From: Ceratopteris richardii
Lineage: Eukaryota > Streptophyta > Polypodiopsida > Polypodiales > Pteridaceae
DNA length: 64,000 nt
Direction of reading: 5' to 3'
Assembly (NCBI GenBank): GCA_020310875.1
Contig: CM035428.1
Span: 108,664,745 to 108,728,744, forward strand
The notes beneath the pieces were generated by a model. The model saw only the letters and a program-made list of their open reading frames with translations. It ran no database searches and was not told where the DNA came from. The position numbers and the translations under genes were made by a program. Of this stretch, positions 1 through 12,285 are shown one piece after another (position 1 is the stretch's first letter; each line of letters begins with the position of its first letter).

Positions 1-546
1 CTATGCCTAAATGGTTGGTGTAGACTTTAAGAGATAGCAAATTAGATAAAGGTTGCCTCTATTCTTTATGATGAGAATGAGCCTGTATCTTTTGATCAAG
101 CACAAAAATATAAAAATTAGATGGCTTCTATGCAATCAGAATATGATGCTATTATGAAGAGTCATACCTACTGTTTATGTGATTTGCCTCCAGGAAAAAG
201 GCCATTGGCACTAAATGGGTAAACAAGCTAAATTGTAAACCTGACGGAACAATTGATAGGTATAAGGTGAGGCTTGTTGCAAAAGGTTATGCTCAAGAGA
301 GAGGCATTGATTTTTATGAGATCTTTTCTACCACATGTTGAAGGACCATTGTTTGTAGGATTTGTGCACTTGCAGCTTATCATGCTTGGAATGTACATCG
401 GTTGGACATTAAAACTGCATTTGTGAATGGTGACGTACATGAAGACGTGCATGAATTTAAACCCCATGGTTTTTTGTGAAAGGGCTCCAAGCTTCTTCTT
501 CTTCCTTGTGCTATTTGTTTGCTTCTATAGACATCAAAGTCCAACA
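1..546 (+). mobile_element. Copia-A 3' fragment: decayed reverse transcriptase joined to an LTR end
   Basis: Positions 1-478 align by eye with the reverse transcriptase start of the copia-A element at 30,970-31,510 (shared phrases include a Met-Pro-Lys-Trp-Leu-Val-like start, [17 protein letters not shown] and the following RT core). Several stops and frameshifts are present. At about 479 the pol homology stops and switches to the last 65 bp of the copia-A LTR (gctccaagcttcttcttc... ending ccaaca at 546). About half of RT, all of RNase H and most of the LTR are therefore deleted. The copy enters from outside the window. It is not functional. Confidence 0.85.
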
Positions 547-1800
547 ACTACTTCATTCTACAGCTACACTATGCACCTTCCCTCAGATAGTGATAATGAT
601 CTAATCGAACCCATTCAAGTGATTATTAAGGTGTAGACTAAATCCAAAAAAGACCAGAATGTTGATTCCAATTCTAATAAAGAGAAAAAAAAAGATGTAT
701 TCAACAATAAAATGGTTTAAGTACAAAACCAACACAAAGGTAAGTCAAAGAAGAAAAACCAAAGTGTTAGTGGACAAGGCAGATTAACACATCAAGGGAA
801 CATGAGAAAAGGAAGTCAAAGGCATAAGTCATAGACAGAAGATCAAGGAGGACCAAGTAGACAAGGAGGTCAATGAAGACTTGGTGAGTAGGCCAATTAT
901 TTTTTCTAGATCATGCATACAACAAATATTGATTCTTATAACTACGCTTCATTGTAAAGTCCATTTTTAGTAGAATAGACTCTGTTTTGTTCAAGGGAAG
1001 TCCTCAAGCTTGAGGAGTAGTAGAACAACCTATGTATCAAATTTCATAATTTTTTGAGCTTGTTTGAGCCTTCAAATGATCCAGGGAAGTTAATTTTTAA
1101 TTAAGCTAGATAATAGGTCAAAACAAGGCCAAAGCTAGTCAAAAAACTATAAAACAGCTAGATGGCTCATTTTTGAGGTTAGCTACTTGGAGAATGCACC
1201 TATTCTTGAGCTTTGTATACTTGTTTGGAGCTTGATAATAGAATATTCAATTGTTCTTTCTCTTGGTGTTGACTTGTATGCGTGTGTGTGTGTGTGCATA
1301 TTAGTGTGCTACTCACTCATGCAATTACACATTCCACTTGTTCATGGTCATCAAACCACCCTCACGTCTCTATGGATTGATAACTATGAGGTAGATCTCC
1401 TCATGTTGGTCCTTAGAATTGTGTGAGAGTGACACCAAATTTGGCATTGTTGCTAGGGAGGGAGCTTTGAGGAAGAGTGTGTGTGATGGTAAGATGTAGA
1501 GATTTGATATTGGAATTGTAGATTAATCTCTTTTTCTTTGCTTTTTACCTTCCTCATCATCATCCCTACCATCCCTTCTTCTCCCCTACCTCCATCTCCA
1601 TCTTCATGAAATTCCACCTTTTTGGCCATATCCTACCTCCATTGCATTTCCCTCATTTCATTCATGAGAGAGAACAAAATAGCATGTATTGTCTGTTTTG
1701 TGTTTTCTTGAGCTTTCTAACAGGTACCAACATCAGCATCAACAACAACAACAGCAAGGTCACTGAGTGCAATAACTTCGTGCATGCACCATGGGAAGAA
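547..1800. other. No gene seen; AT-rich non-coding
   Basis: No domain, splice structure or LTR pair is recognised. The segment has a short (GT)n run near 1,280-1,297 and a pyrimidine-rich stretch near 1,500-1,610. The small open frames at 1,187-1,426 and 1,606-1,818 have no recognisable motif and look accidental. Confidence 0.5.
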
Positions 1801-1807
1801 GAGTTTT

Positions 1808-2255
1808 GTCTATCATGATAGATAGAAAGTTTTGGTATTTTGTGAATACAAGTTAGGAATGATAAAGCGCACAACGAGCACATCACAAGTCTTTTTTTTT
1901 TTGAAAAATAAGAATTTTCTTTGTCCATTGCAACAGACAGGTTTCATGACACACTGAGTCTATCGTCTTTCAACAACATATGACAAACATACCCCACCAT
2001 AGTTTGTGTCCATTGTGATGGACACCTCAGGCCATCGCAATAGATAGACCCTCAAGCATTTATACCATCGTGATAGTCACACTTAATGAGAATCCATCTA
2101 TCATGATGGACACCCGAGTCCATTACAATAGAGTACCAGTCCATCATGACAAATAGACCCCTCAATAGGCCTGATCATCATGACATACAAACGCATTGAT
2201 AGACTATGTCCATCATGATAGACAAAGTGTGTCATTCATGATAAACAAACAAAAA
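1808..2255. repeat. Degenerate array of a CATCATGATGG-like palindromic motif
   Basis: About ten variants of a near-palindromic core of the type gtcYatcatgatRgac recur irregularly, spaced roughly 20-60 bp. Clear ones are at 1,808-1,826 (gtctatcatgatagatag), 2,006-2,025 (gtgtccattgtgatggacac), about 2,093-2,112, 2,138-2,152 and 2,208-2,224. No coding frame explains them. They could be subterminal or LTR-internal repeats of an old element, or protein-binding sites; the sequence alone does not decide. Confidence 0.6.
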
Positions 2256-3290
2256 TGATAATTTTTAGGGTTGCAATTTATTGTAAAATTTTAGCCTAAG
2301 TTTTAGAGTTTTTGTAGAGTTCTCGCACTCCTTGGAAGGTCTAAGCAAGATCTCTATATGTGGCATGCTTGGGAGTTCACATCCTTGACCTCAATCATCA
2401 ACAAATGCATATAGTGGTGGATTCATACACGCTTTAATTTATCAATCCATGGGCATAGACATATCAAGTGTATGAGAACATGTGCTTACGTAATGGCAAA
2501 TGAAGTGAATATGTAAAGAATGTACGAAAATCATGTTTAGCTACCTCTCGAGTCACCTACTTCTCTGCAAATGAGTGTTGCCATACTTGTAACAATGGTA
2601 AGCATAAATTAAGCTATATCTCTCAGCTTTGATACCCGAATATATCAATACGGTTCTTTTTGAAGCTCTCGAGAAGACACATCCAAGGGTGGTATTTTTA
2701 GCTTAATATTACAAAGACACTTCAAGTTATGAGCAAAATATTGAGTGGTGGGAAACACCAACTCTTGCTTCATAGCTTACCAAGCTTCACACACACACTA
2801 CAATGGTGAAAGCAAAAGGGGAAGGGATAGATAACACCTCTGGACATACATTTCAAGCATCACATACATATACCAACACTTGAAGAAGAAGATACATAGG
2901 TGGAAAGAAGAAAATTCAAAATTTTCAACTTATTCATTCACAATGGCAAAAAATTCCTTTACAAAGAGTCACAAAGTGACTTATACACATGTTCCCTAAA
3001 AAATGGTCCTTTCACATAGAAGATCGACACTTTTCCTATAAATCATTAAAATCCTAGTATTGAACAAGGCTAATGTTACAATGTTCAGGAATCATGCATC
3101 TAGAGGACTCCTCTAGAGCATTTACATGGCTCTTTGAAGTTTTGCAAAGGATTTTGAAAGAAAATGGATTAAAAAATGAAAATTTTGGGGCCCACTTTGC
3201 TTCACTTGTTTCTTCTACAATAATATTTTTCATTTTTTTCCTTCATATTGTACCCAATGGTATTTTTACCCTATTCATGTACAACACTGG
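2256..3290. other. No gene seen
   Basis: AT-rich sequence between the palindromic array and a copia fragment. It may include LTR sequence of a decayed retroelement (purine-rich stretch near 2,880-2,920), but no matching partner was found in the window. Confidence 0.4.
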
Positions 3291-3299
3291 CATGCCTTA

Positions 3300-3550
3300 G
3301 CCAGGGTCTCCAAATTAATAGAGGAAATCCTCCATCTACTTGTGGCAACCTTAATACAACAAAATCCAAAATTGTAGTATAATTGAAAGAGCCCACAATA
3401 GATCGATATAAAGTTACATCCTCTAATGATTCTCCATCAATGGAGCTCAGCTTTACATTAACTTCCATGGGATTTGAAATAGGGTTGCAATGTTGCATCC
3501 CAAACCTCTCAAGTAGGTCTAGAATATAGTTCCTTTGTATGAGCATAATA
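3300..3550 (-). pseudogene. Ty1/copia reverse transcriptase C-terminal fragment
   Basis: The minus-strand translation reads YILDLLERFGMQHCNPISNP, then MEVNVKLSS, then TLYRSIVGSFNYTT. This is the copia RT thumb/connection: the ERFGM..C.P..TPM block followed by the YRS.VGSL.Y block. Only about 80 residues survive. No RT active site and no RNase H are present. At about 3,550 it abuts gypsy protease sequence on the same strand, so one element was inserted into, or recombined with, the other. Confidence 0.75.
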
Positions 3551-3559
3551 CCTTCTTCT

Positions 3560-5510
3560 TTGTAGACAATGGGGAACCACTCCCATTGGTCTCACTCTGC
3601 TCTTTTCAGCTAATGTTACAGGGAAATTAGTTTGTCTTGATGGGTGGAATCCAATCTTTTCCATTGTGTGCTTTGGCATAAAATTAATGCCCGAGCCACC
3701 ATCCACTATGATTCCTTGTAATTGACGTCCTTTGATAGTTACTATGAGCCACAGGCTTTTATAATCTGTGAAGGGGGCTTCCTCTATGACCTAACCTTCC
3801 CCCATAGCCGCATCCTTTGCCAGAAGAGTGGATGTGGATGCTTCATCAATAATATGCAAGACCTATTTCATCTATTTTTGATAGTTCAAAGATACTCGCC
3901 TCTCTTTTGATGGATTTAAATAATTTTGAAACTTTAGATTCCATACGAGCATTTTTGAGGTTTGAGTTCTCAAACTCCTTGTGGGCCCTACTCAATGCAT
4001 TCCCAATGACATCACCATTACCTGTAAATTCTTCTATTCATCTTGTATCTTCACGTGTAGTAGCTCTGTCCTCACATATCCCTTTGTCCTTGTTCATTCC
4101 AATAGTACTTGACTCTTGGCATGTTTTCTTGTTGAGCCGTACCTTTTCCTCTTATTTGCATACCCATGGAGTCAATTTCTTTTAACTTTACTACTCTAGA
4201 AGATGATGATGGCACATTGACTTCTTCTACTACTCTTTCTTTATTCATAAAGATCATTTGGATGTGAATCCCAGATGTAGATACGTGTTCTTTGCGCAAA
4301 AAATTTTGTATTGATCGCTGTTGTCTAGACAATTCCTGCAAGGGGGAGCATTTTTTGGAAGGTACATTTGCATTGATAGTGTCCAAAATTCCCAACACCT
4401 GAAAAAAATGATTGGCCTTCTAAGCCCATTTCCAAAGTTACATTGACGTCATGGATTATAAGTGTTACCTTGACGGCTGTTGCTCCCATCACATTAGTTG
4501 GTGATTGGGCTCCTTATCCCCTATATATTTCCATAGGCATCCCTCTTGAGTGACACTCATGAGCTTCATGGCTTACTTTCTTGCATACTTGGAAAGTGAT
4601 GCTTAGATGAGAGCAATCACTTACCACATGTCCTTGTTTGCTGCACATGGTGCATTGAATTCCACTTTTGATGCCACCTCCCTAGAGTTCTTGTACCTCC
4701 TATTGAGGTTCTGCCAATTCTTCTCCTTGGGATTCCTCTTCTTTTTGTAGCTTTGAGGCCTCAATTTATCACCATAGCTTATTCATTGCACTTTCCTCCT
4801 CTTTGTGGGGCTTGTTCCTTTTAAAGCTCTCAAGTTCCTTCCTTAATTGAAGTACTAGATCCTCAAATTCTATAGGATGTGATAGACTAGAAGAGCTAGA
4901 CCCATATTGATGCATAATCTACTCCAATCTTGTTGTTGTATTAATGAACTCTTCAATTGTTGTTGTAGGGAGCACTCACTCTTTAATCTTACATTGTGTT
5001 GAGATTGGAAGCATTTTAGCCAGCCACTTCTTGGCAAAGAAGTCATGGGGAGGGTCTAGTAATTCAACCATCAATTCTTTGGCTCTAGTGACAAATTCTA
5101 GAAATGTCTCCCCAAGACCTAGACATAGATTTTCTAACTTTCCAATCATATTTTCTACTATATTCCCTTGTTGTAACTATGGCTTGAAGGCCTCCTTCAT
5201 TAAGTTCAAAGTAGTAAAATGGTTTTCAGCAAACTGACTAAACCATTTATTCACATACCTTCTAGTGTTGTTAGAAAAAGAATTAAAAACGCATCTTCCC
5301 TTCCCATTAGCCCACTTCCTTTGCATAGGGCTAAAAATCGTCTAACATGCTCATCAAGGTCTTCATGCACTAATCTTCTAAAAGAGGGAAATTTGATATT
5401 CCAAGTAAAGGAAAAATTACCTCTCAATACTTGTCGACACCTTTGCACTTTGCGACTCTTCTACACTTTGTAATATTGTTTCTCCTATGCTCAAGCCGCC
5501 TTGTCCCACC
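3560..5510 (-). pseudogene. Ty3/gypsy gag-protease remnant
   Basis: Read on the minus strand from about 5,510 down. First comes a gag-like region (5,251-5,448 contains NIKFPSFRRLVHEDLDEHVR; 4,900-5,250 contains further Retrotrans_gag-like text such as GETFLEFVTRAKEL). Next is a zinc knuckle CTMCSKQGHVVSDC (CX2CX4HX4C) at about 4,608-4,650, with a second, damaged knuckle (first Cys replaced by Phe) at about 4,550. A retropepsin-like stretch with DGGSGINFMPKHTMEKIG follows at 3,620-3,706. Many frameshifts and stops are present. RT is absent because the sequence is cut by the copia fragment at 3,550. Family level (Ty3) is supported; clade is not. Confidence 0.75.
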
Positions 5511-6404
5511 TTGCATGCCAAATTTTATTAGGGAGTTCTTTAGCTAAAAGGAACTTGAGAATTTGTAGTAAAAGAATAGAGAAGAAGCAAAAATGCTAAT
5601 ACACCAAAAGCCTCTGTGTTACAAAAATTGTTCTTTGTACATAGTGCATAAGCCATAGAGCACACACACACAAGCATACAAGTACCATAATTTTTGGTGC
5701 ATCCAACCTCCTCTATGTCGGTCCTTCACTTTGTCCAAGAGCTTGCCCTTGTGCACACCTTGCACTCAAACTTCCATTAGAGTCAAAGGAAGGATCACTC
5801 TCTATTTTTGACGCGTAGCCCTTCCTTGAGGGTACCTGTTCCCTCTTAGGTCCTCTCCTAGTTGCTCTTTGCATACTCACTATTCAAGCCTCTCTTGCTC
5901 CTATTGGTCTCTTTTGAACGTCTCTATCAAGTATGCTCTCTCTTAATTAGTCTAACTCCAAGAATGCTCTTGCTTGTTGTGTGTTTTGCTCGTTGTGTCG
6001 ATTCACTTCACGTACGTTGCTTTTAATTACTAGTGTGTCTTGTTCCTCCTTTGATGTCCCAAGAACCACTTTTTAAGGAAGGCCAACAAATGCCTATTTT
6101 GTCCTTTACTGACCTTAGAAGACTCAAAAGATTTTAAAATGGGGCCACACCTAAACTCTTTCGTACCGCTTCGCTTCAGTTCCCTTTTGCTTTTGACCTT
6201 AATTTCACTTAGACATATATTTCTCCAATTTATGGGCATATGAAAGGTTCCACTGACCCCTTCCCAAACACTTAAAAACCCTCAAAATTACCATTTTGAG
6301 CAACCCATTCATGCACTATCTATGCACCATGCTATCGGCTACTTGTGCACTACATGTGCACCACCTGCCAGATTACCACTTTGATCGTTGACAAGGTCAA
6401 AACT
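5511..6404. other. No gene seen; possible gypsy 5' leader/LTR
   Basis: This lies just 5' of the minus-strand gag remnant, so leader and LTR sequence of that element would be expected here. No primer-binding site or LTR partner could be recognised. A minus-strand open frame at 6,030-6,239 has no known motif. Confidence 0.35.
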
Positions 6405-6467
6405 GTCTATCTATCTATCTATCTCTCTCTCTATATATATCTATCTATCTATCTATCTATCTATCTG

Positions 6468-6540
<73 letters not shown>

Positions 6541-6542
6541 AT
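6405..6542. repeat. (CTAT)n microsatellite
   Basis: Tetranucleotide run of about 138 bp, perfect except for a short CTCT/TATA interruption near 6,422-6,440 and one CTGT unit. Open frames reading IYLSIYLS across it are artefacts of the repeat. Confidence 0.97.
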
Positions 6543-6985
6543 GTGAAAGTTGCCACCTGCACATACATGTTTCAGATAGGCCTTTGATCTCAAGGATCAT
6601 ACAAAGATTCTTGAGTGTTAACCAAGTATCCAATGTACCAAAACGTTATGCAAGGATCATATAAGATTTTATATATAAACAAAGGCATTTAATTTTGGTG
6701 ACTATGCAGGTAATGAAGCAAAGATTTGAAGTAGACTTTATGAAGTAAAACATGAAGACTGAAATTGAAGAAGAAGACACATTTCAACTTTAAAGGGAAA
6801 AAATTTGAACTGTTTGATTCAAGTTAGGTCTATGTTGGATATAGAGGTATTATATAATCAAGATAGACTTAACATTGGAGATTTAAAGGTCTCCATTAGT
6901 GGTATCAGAGCTAAAAGAATAGATAAAGTCAAGGGATCGAAGAAAAGGTCCTAGGTAAAAGGTCAGGTTGTACCTCTTTCATAAG
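6543..6985. other. No gene seen
   Basis: AT-rich sequence. A phrase near 6,898-6,912 (agtggtatcagagctaaa) resembles an initiator-tRNA primer site (TGGTATCAGAGC) on the plus strand, so a retroelement LTR may end near 6,898. No plus-strand gag follows. Confidence 0.4.
6900..6912 (+). other. Orphan retrotransposon primer-binding-site-like sequence
   Basis: tggtatcagagct matches the plant tRNA-Met-initiator primer site used by copia and many gypsy elements. No element body follows on the plus strand, because minus-strand gypsy gag begins within 100 bp. It marks the remains of an LTR/PBS junction. Confidence 0.6.
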
Positions 6986-6992
6986 CAAGCTT

Positions 6993-7897
6993 CTAATAGC
7001 ATTGGTCCTCGGTATGGTTTGATTTACTGCGAAAAGCAAAGAATCTTCTAAGTGGGGGTCTTTTTGTAACTAATCTTGAGATGGTGGGACACTCTATGGT
7101 TATGTGGCTGTAGTTGTGGCATTTCTCACACCAAATGTTTAATTTGAACACATTTTGGGTGTGATCCATAATTGTCTCTGGCTTCTTGCTATATGCTTCT
7201 TCAGTAGTAGTCATTACCTTTACTCCAAGCATCACCAACTCAATTATCCAGCATCACCAACTCAATTATCCTTTCTTCCTTTAATGCATGTTTCACTTTG
7301 ACTTGTGTGGTTGTGGCTATGATAAAATCCGGTGTAGTTAATGTAGGACTCTCATAAGCTGGATTTTTTATGTACATGCTTCCTAATCCATCCATAGGTC
7401 CATACAATAGTTCTCTTTTCCTTTGTTGACTTAATTGAACTTCTTCCCGTAGTCTGGATTCTTCCTTTATTGTTGTCAAGTAAATTCATTTTTCTTACTA
7501 ACTTTTCCATGCATTGGATAAAATGATCTATGTTCTCATTTATGCCTTCTTGTAGATAATCCATCTATTGAGTTATTCGGTCTTGGGATCCCTACCATCA
7601 TAACTTAGTTAAGAAAGCATTATCAAGCAATTGATATGTCTCTCTTTCTTGAGGTAATACATTGACATACCAGTTGATGGCTTCATTCCTTAGGGTTGCA
7701 AGAAATATTCTCAATCTTTGGGCTTGATCCACTACTTCATTTGCATCATAGGTGATCCCAAATAGTCTTACAAAAGCATTAAGTTCCTCATCCCAAAGAT
7801 GAGAGAATCTAGGGAAATTGCCTAAGTGCACAACGATCCTATGAGCCATTTTGAACAAGGGAGCAATGTCAATGAAAATACTTTTCATAAAATTCAA
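6993..7897 (-). pseudogene. Ty3/gypsy gag remnant with zinc knuckle
   Basis: The minus strand encodes a Retrotrans_gag-like segment at 7,598-7,897 (FVRLFGITYDANEV, then LRNEAINWYVNVLPQERETY). A spacer (7,352-7,564, HFIQCMEKLVRKMNLLDN) follows, then a CCHC knuckle CEKCHNYSHITIEC at about 7,110-7,150. Frames shift at least twice. Its organisation matches the gag at 3.6-5.5 kb, but the sequences differ, so it is another gypsy copy or family. Confidence 0.75.
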
Positions 7898-7994
7898 AGA
7901 CCTCGGCTTTAGAATCTCTTCAAATTGTGTAATTTGGGTACTACACTTCTGCTATAGTATGTTTTCTATGTTGAATTCTTTGAATTGCTTGTCT

Positions 7995-10900
7995 ATAGGG
8001 CCTCAAACATCCAAATGCGGCATATGTAGCTGATCTGCATGTAGCACTTGTTCCATCCCAAATAGATGCAATAGATGCACCAGTGTGGGAATGAAGATTT
8101 CTGAGTGATATTCCCAAAACTCAATGGAGAACATCTCTTCAAATGTCTACTTATAATAAGAAGGCATGTATTTAATTCTTGCATGCCAGACATAGATGAT
8201 GTTAATTGATGGGGTTTTGCTCATGTTGTATACGAGGCCGAAGTTGGCTTCATTAAACTCTCATGCATAGATGAGCGGTGCTTTGACATTTCTAACTGTT
8301 TTGAAAACCATTGTCATAAGCTCAAAGATCTTCATGCACATTTTGGCTACAATGTCTGGGAAATTCTTTAGTCTTAGTGTACAGTGGTGTATCATAGAGA
8401 CCATATAAGCAATTGTGGATGGCCCTCTTAGTGGAGTGAAGTAGGGGTAATTGAGCCAATCAAAACACAAATTATCATGTTTTTGTTGTTGGAGATGCTT
8501 ATTCTCTTCCATGGCCACTGCCATGTGTCTTCATAGAAGACCTATGTTTCGTTCTAACTTGGCGTTCCAGTCCATTTGCTAGTGCAACATGATCTCCACG
8601 TATTTGATGGCTTTGGTGTCCACATTTTGGAATTTGAAATCAAGTTCATGGTGTGTTTGTTGGAGTGTGTCATATTGTGATCATATCCTATGGTTGTCTT
8701 CCTCCAGTGTGGTCGCTCGTGCTTGTAAGCATTCTGATTCCTTCAAGAAGAAGGCCACATTTTGTGCTTTGAACTATAATAGTTGCATTGTAACTGGGTG
8801 ACACACTGAATCATAGTATTGATGGTATTATTTATAGATGTGAATGTGATATTTACAGGGGAAAATGCAAGGGAAAGGCAAGTGGGCATGGGAGTTGTGA
8901 ATCCATGCATGAAGGTGAAACCAATGCTCGTGAGGTTGGTGGAGGGGGAATGGGGAATTTTGGAAGTGTTGGGGGAGGGAGTGGTGCCATGTGTGAAGAG
9001 ATATCCATGGGGTCAGACACTGTAGTGCATGTTTGTTCTACCATATAGATGGGTATGGTAGGTGTCGTGCTCATGGTATCAGTGTAAAGTGATGTGCCAA
9101 GTGGTTGAGAACTCTGTAAACATGAAGCTGCAATATAGTCCATGACTCCCATGAAGTTTGCCCAAAATTATGGTAATGTGGTGGTGATTGAGGGGGTTCG
9201 AGGGATAGGAGCAACTATAGAAGAGAAGGGATCTATGGTAAAAGGGACTTGGGTGCAGGGAGTTATGGGAAGACTTATACTACCTTGAGTGGGAATGGGT
9301 TTTCCGACTACGACATGTTTGAGTTTGTAGCCTATGGTTGGTTCAAGGGGTTTGGTAGAGGTATTGTAGAGTGGGTTGGTGATGGAGGAAAAGAGTGTGG
9401 CTTGGGAAGTAGGTGCTCTAAAACTAAAGGACATTATAGATGTGACACTTTTTGTAGTGGTTGTGGTGGTGTCTGTATGGATGGGGGAATCGGGAGGGGT
9501 GTGAAAGGAGGTTTGATGGATTGAGTAGTTATAGTGATCGTGATGGTTGTATGTACTTCTTGGGTAATGGATGGAAATGAAGGGTGCTAAAGAGAAATGG
9601 GTGAGCTTTGTACAAAGGTTTTAGCTGTGAGGTCAACTATTTCCTTCAAAGTTGCCTCATGAGTTGTAACTGCTTCATTTTGAGATATGGGGATCCTTAT
9701 ATCCTTACCTTGTCATGGTTGATTTCCAATACATCATCAATTATAACAAGGCAATGGTTTCTACAACATGGTATATTAAGATTTTTTCACTCCTAAGGAC
9801 TCAGTCATAAGTTGGAGGGATTAAATGAATTGGGGTTCCACTCCTTCCTCACTTAGGATTTGATCAATCAATGCTCTACCTTTGTTAAATGAGAGGTCAT
9901 GCCACTCTTGTACACTCACAATGGTATCATTCAATTTTTGCAGTTGTGTTATATAGGTTGGGGCACCTTGAGTTTCTCCATCTCCTTGCTCTTCATTGTG
10001 TTCTTCACCCTCATGTTCTTCTCCATCATCTTCATCTTCCTCATCCTCACCTACTTGTCCTTGCTATTTTGCTTCATGTTGTTGCTGCCAGTCAACCTCT
10101 TCTTCTTCTTTGGATTCAAGATGTACATCATTCACAATATTCATTGCTTAGCTCTTCCAAATGCACTTCTCTAGGAAATTCTAGATTGGATGGTACTGGT
10201 TGAAAATTTTGATTAGGCCCACCAATACTTCTCCTTGACATTCTGAGCTTGAAGGGTCATTCTACCCATTTTGGTGCAGGAGTTATATCTGGAGTTAAAG
10301 TGGCTCCTCTAGGTTCAGCACATGGTATGGATCCCCTCATCTGCTTTGATGGTAGTGTAGAGGAATTTCTACTCTTAAATTGTTGGGATCTATTCCAAGA
10401 GAGTGCCCATTGAAGAGGTATATCGTACACCAGGCGTCTATCTATAATCCTTGTAAGAGCACAACATCCATGCAATATTATCTTTCAAGGCCATCGCTTT
10501 GTGGGATTGGTGGATTTGATCGATAATCCAATGCGACCAATTGACAATCATGTTCTAAGGGTCGACTAAATACAAGTTGAATCATACTTTCTTTTGAGGC
10601 ATCATAAACCTATCTTGTCATGGAAAGGCAAAATGTTGCATGCACATCCTCAAGTGAAGAGCTATGTTGGGCGTCATGGCAATCATATCCTTAAGCTTCA
10701 TGAGGTTCCTATTCTTCATACTATCGAGAACTAGGACTTCCTTCTATGTGGGGATGTGCATACCCCTCATATCCTAGGCTTCATGCACTAAGTTATGTTA
10801 AAAAAAATTGCTTTAAATCATTGCCACACACTAATGAAGGTATCATGAAAGTGTTGGATGCTTTGGGGTCCTTGTTGGGCGTTATAGAGTTGATGAGATA

Positions 10901-11230
10901 GTAACAATGCATAAAAAGTAGGCTTTGAAGTTTGTCATTGAAATACTCTGCCATACCTCCTCTTTGTCATATATGGACATAGCTCCATAGAGTTTTGCAA
11001 ATGGTCAAATTCTTTGGTGAAAAAAATGGTACTTTCCGCATACATTGTTATACTCAAGCTCAGTTTCCCAAATGTAAGCTCCTTCCCTGAGGGATCTTGC
11101 CACCTCACTCAACCAATGTGAATTCTTGCTAACCTTAGTCGTGTGGCCCATTGGTGGATCTTGAATGGGGATAATTTGTAAGTCCCTCATACATTCTAGT
11201 CGTCTTGTATGTTCATCTAAGATAGGCAAG
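7995..11230 (-). pseudogene. Decayed minus-strand coding region of unknown family
   Basis: A series of minus-strand frames (11,005-11,229; 10,257-10,475; an acidic Glu/Asp-rich stretch at about 9,960-10,140; a Pro/Ser/Thr-rich stretch 8,853-9,434 interrupted by one in-frame stop at 9,168; 8,261-8,524; 7,993-8,193) reads as one broken long protein lying 5' of the gag at 7.9 kb. I recognise no domain. Plausible readings are an extra open frame of a gypsy-like element or a decayed host-derived gene. Continuity is inferred from strand, spacing and lack of long plus-strand frames; it is not proven. Confidence 0.35.
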
Positions 11231-12285
11231 CCCTCTATATCTATTGTCTGCTAACGAGTCGTTGCCTATGAATCGGTGTGTGCTGCTTCAGCCATAATGC
11301 TAGTAGTGGTTGGTGCTCCTCAATCTACTAGAACAAGAAGACCATATTAGTATTGCATTAGAAATGATAATACCTTGTGCCCTTTACAATACCAGCATGA
11401 TATTTGTACTAGTTAGTGAGTTATTCAAGGTGATGTGCCATGTGAAACTGAGTGGATGTTAGAAGGTTAGTAGATATTCCTAGATGCATATTCGGGATGT
11501 GCAATGTACTTAGAATGCATCTATTCTTGTGAAAGAGAATTCACACTTGGTTTAGGGGATTTGAGACGATTTTTGACTCGCCACACTTCCCTTATGGGAT
11601 TATAGGTTTTTTTTGTGATTACACTTTTGGGTTTCATAGGTAATTCTTCCTAGATCTAAGACTTTTTAAGTACCCATTTCCAAGTTACATTATGTGTATT
11701 TTCACATGAGTATGTGGTAAAAACAAATTTTCGTGATGGGTTTGGTGAAATGGATATCAATGAACATTGATTCTAACCTAGAAGCTTGTGTGTGGCTTGT
11801 TGAGCAAGTGAGCAGGTCTTAGGCACCTAGGTCTATCTCTGATTATGGTCAACCTTCATCGATCGCTTAGCTATCCAAATGGAGATTACTTGTTGGGATT
11901 GACACCTTGGTATTCGATCATTGGCCCTTTTGATTGCATCACGCATTTGGTACATACCTGTGGTCCTTACAAGGGAACAAGGCATTGCTCACTCTTGCAC
12001 CTCTAAATCTGCTTGACTCCTTGAGTCCCCCTCTTTTAGACTGGTTTCTAAATCTGGGATTTGGTTATCTACTCCATCTGCTTCTTGGGTTTCTTTGCTT
12101 GTTTTACCTCGACCATCTTTTGAAAAGAATGGAGTTCCATCATTGCTTCTGTTATTCCCTCGTGAGTTGCATTATTTTGCAAAATAGAAATTTGGACAAG
12201 AACAACATCTTTATCTTCATGTGTACTCCTAGAAGGACCATGAATTGGTGCCTTACCTAGTTCAGTGAGTGCACAACTTACTAGT
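11231..12285. other. No gene seen
   Basis: Mixed sequence without a recognisable motif. The plus-strand frame at 11,934-12,260 has no domain I know and is probably accidental. Confidence 0.4.

Noticed and set aside
9249-9524. Gly-rich plus-strand protein
   Set aside because: It is the antisense of the Pro/Ser/Thr-rich minus-strand region and has no motif of its own.
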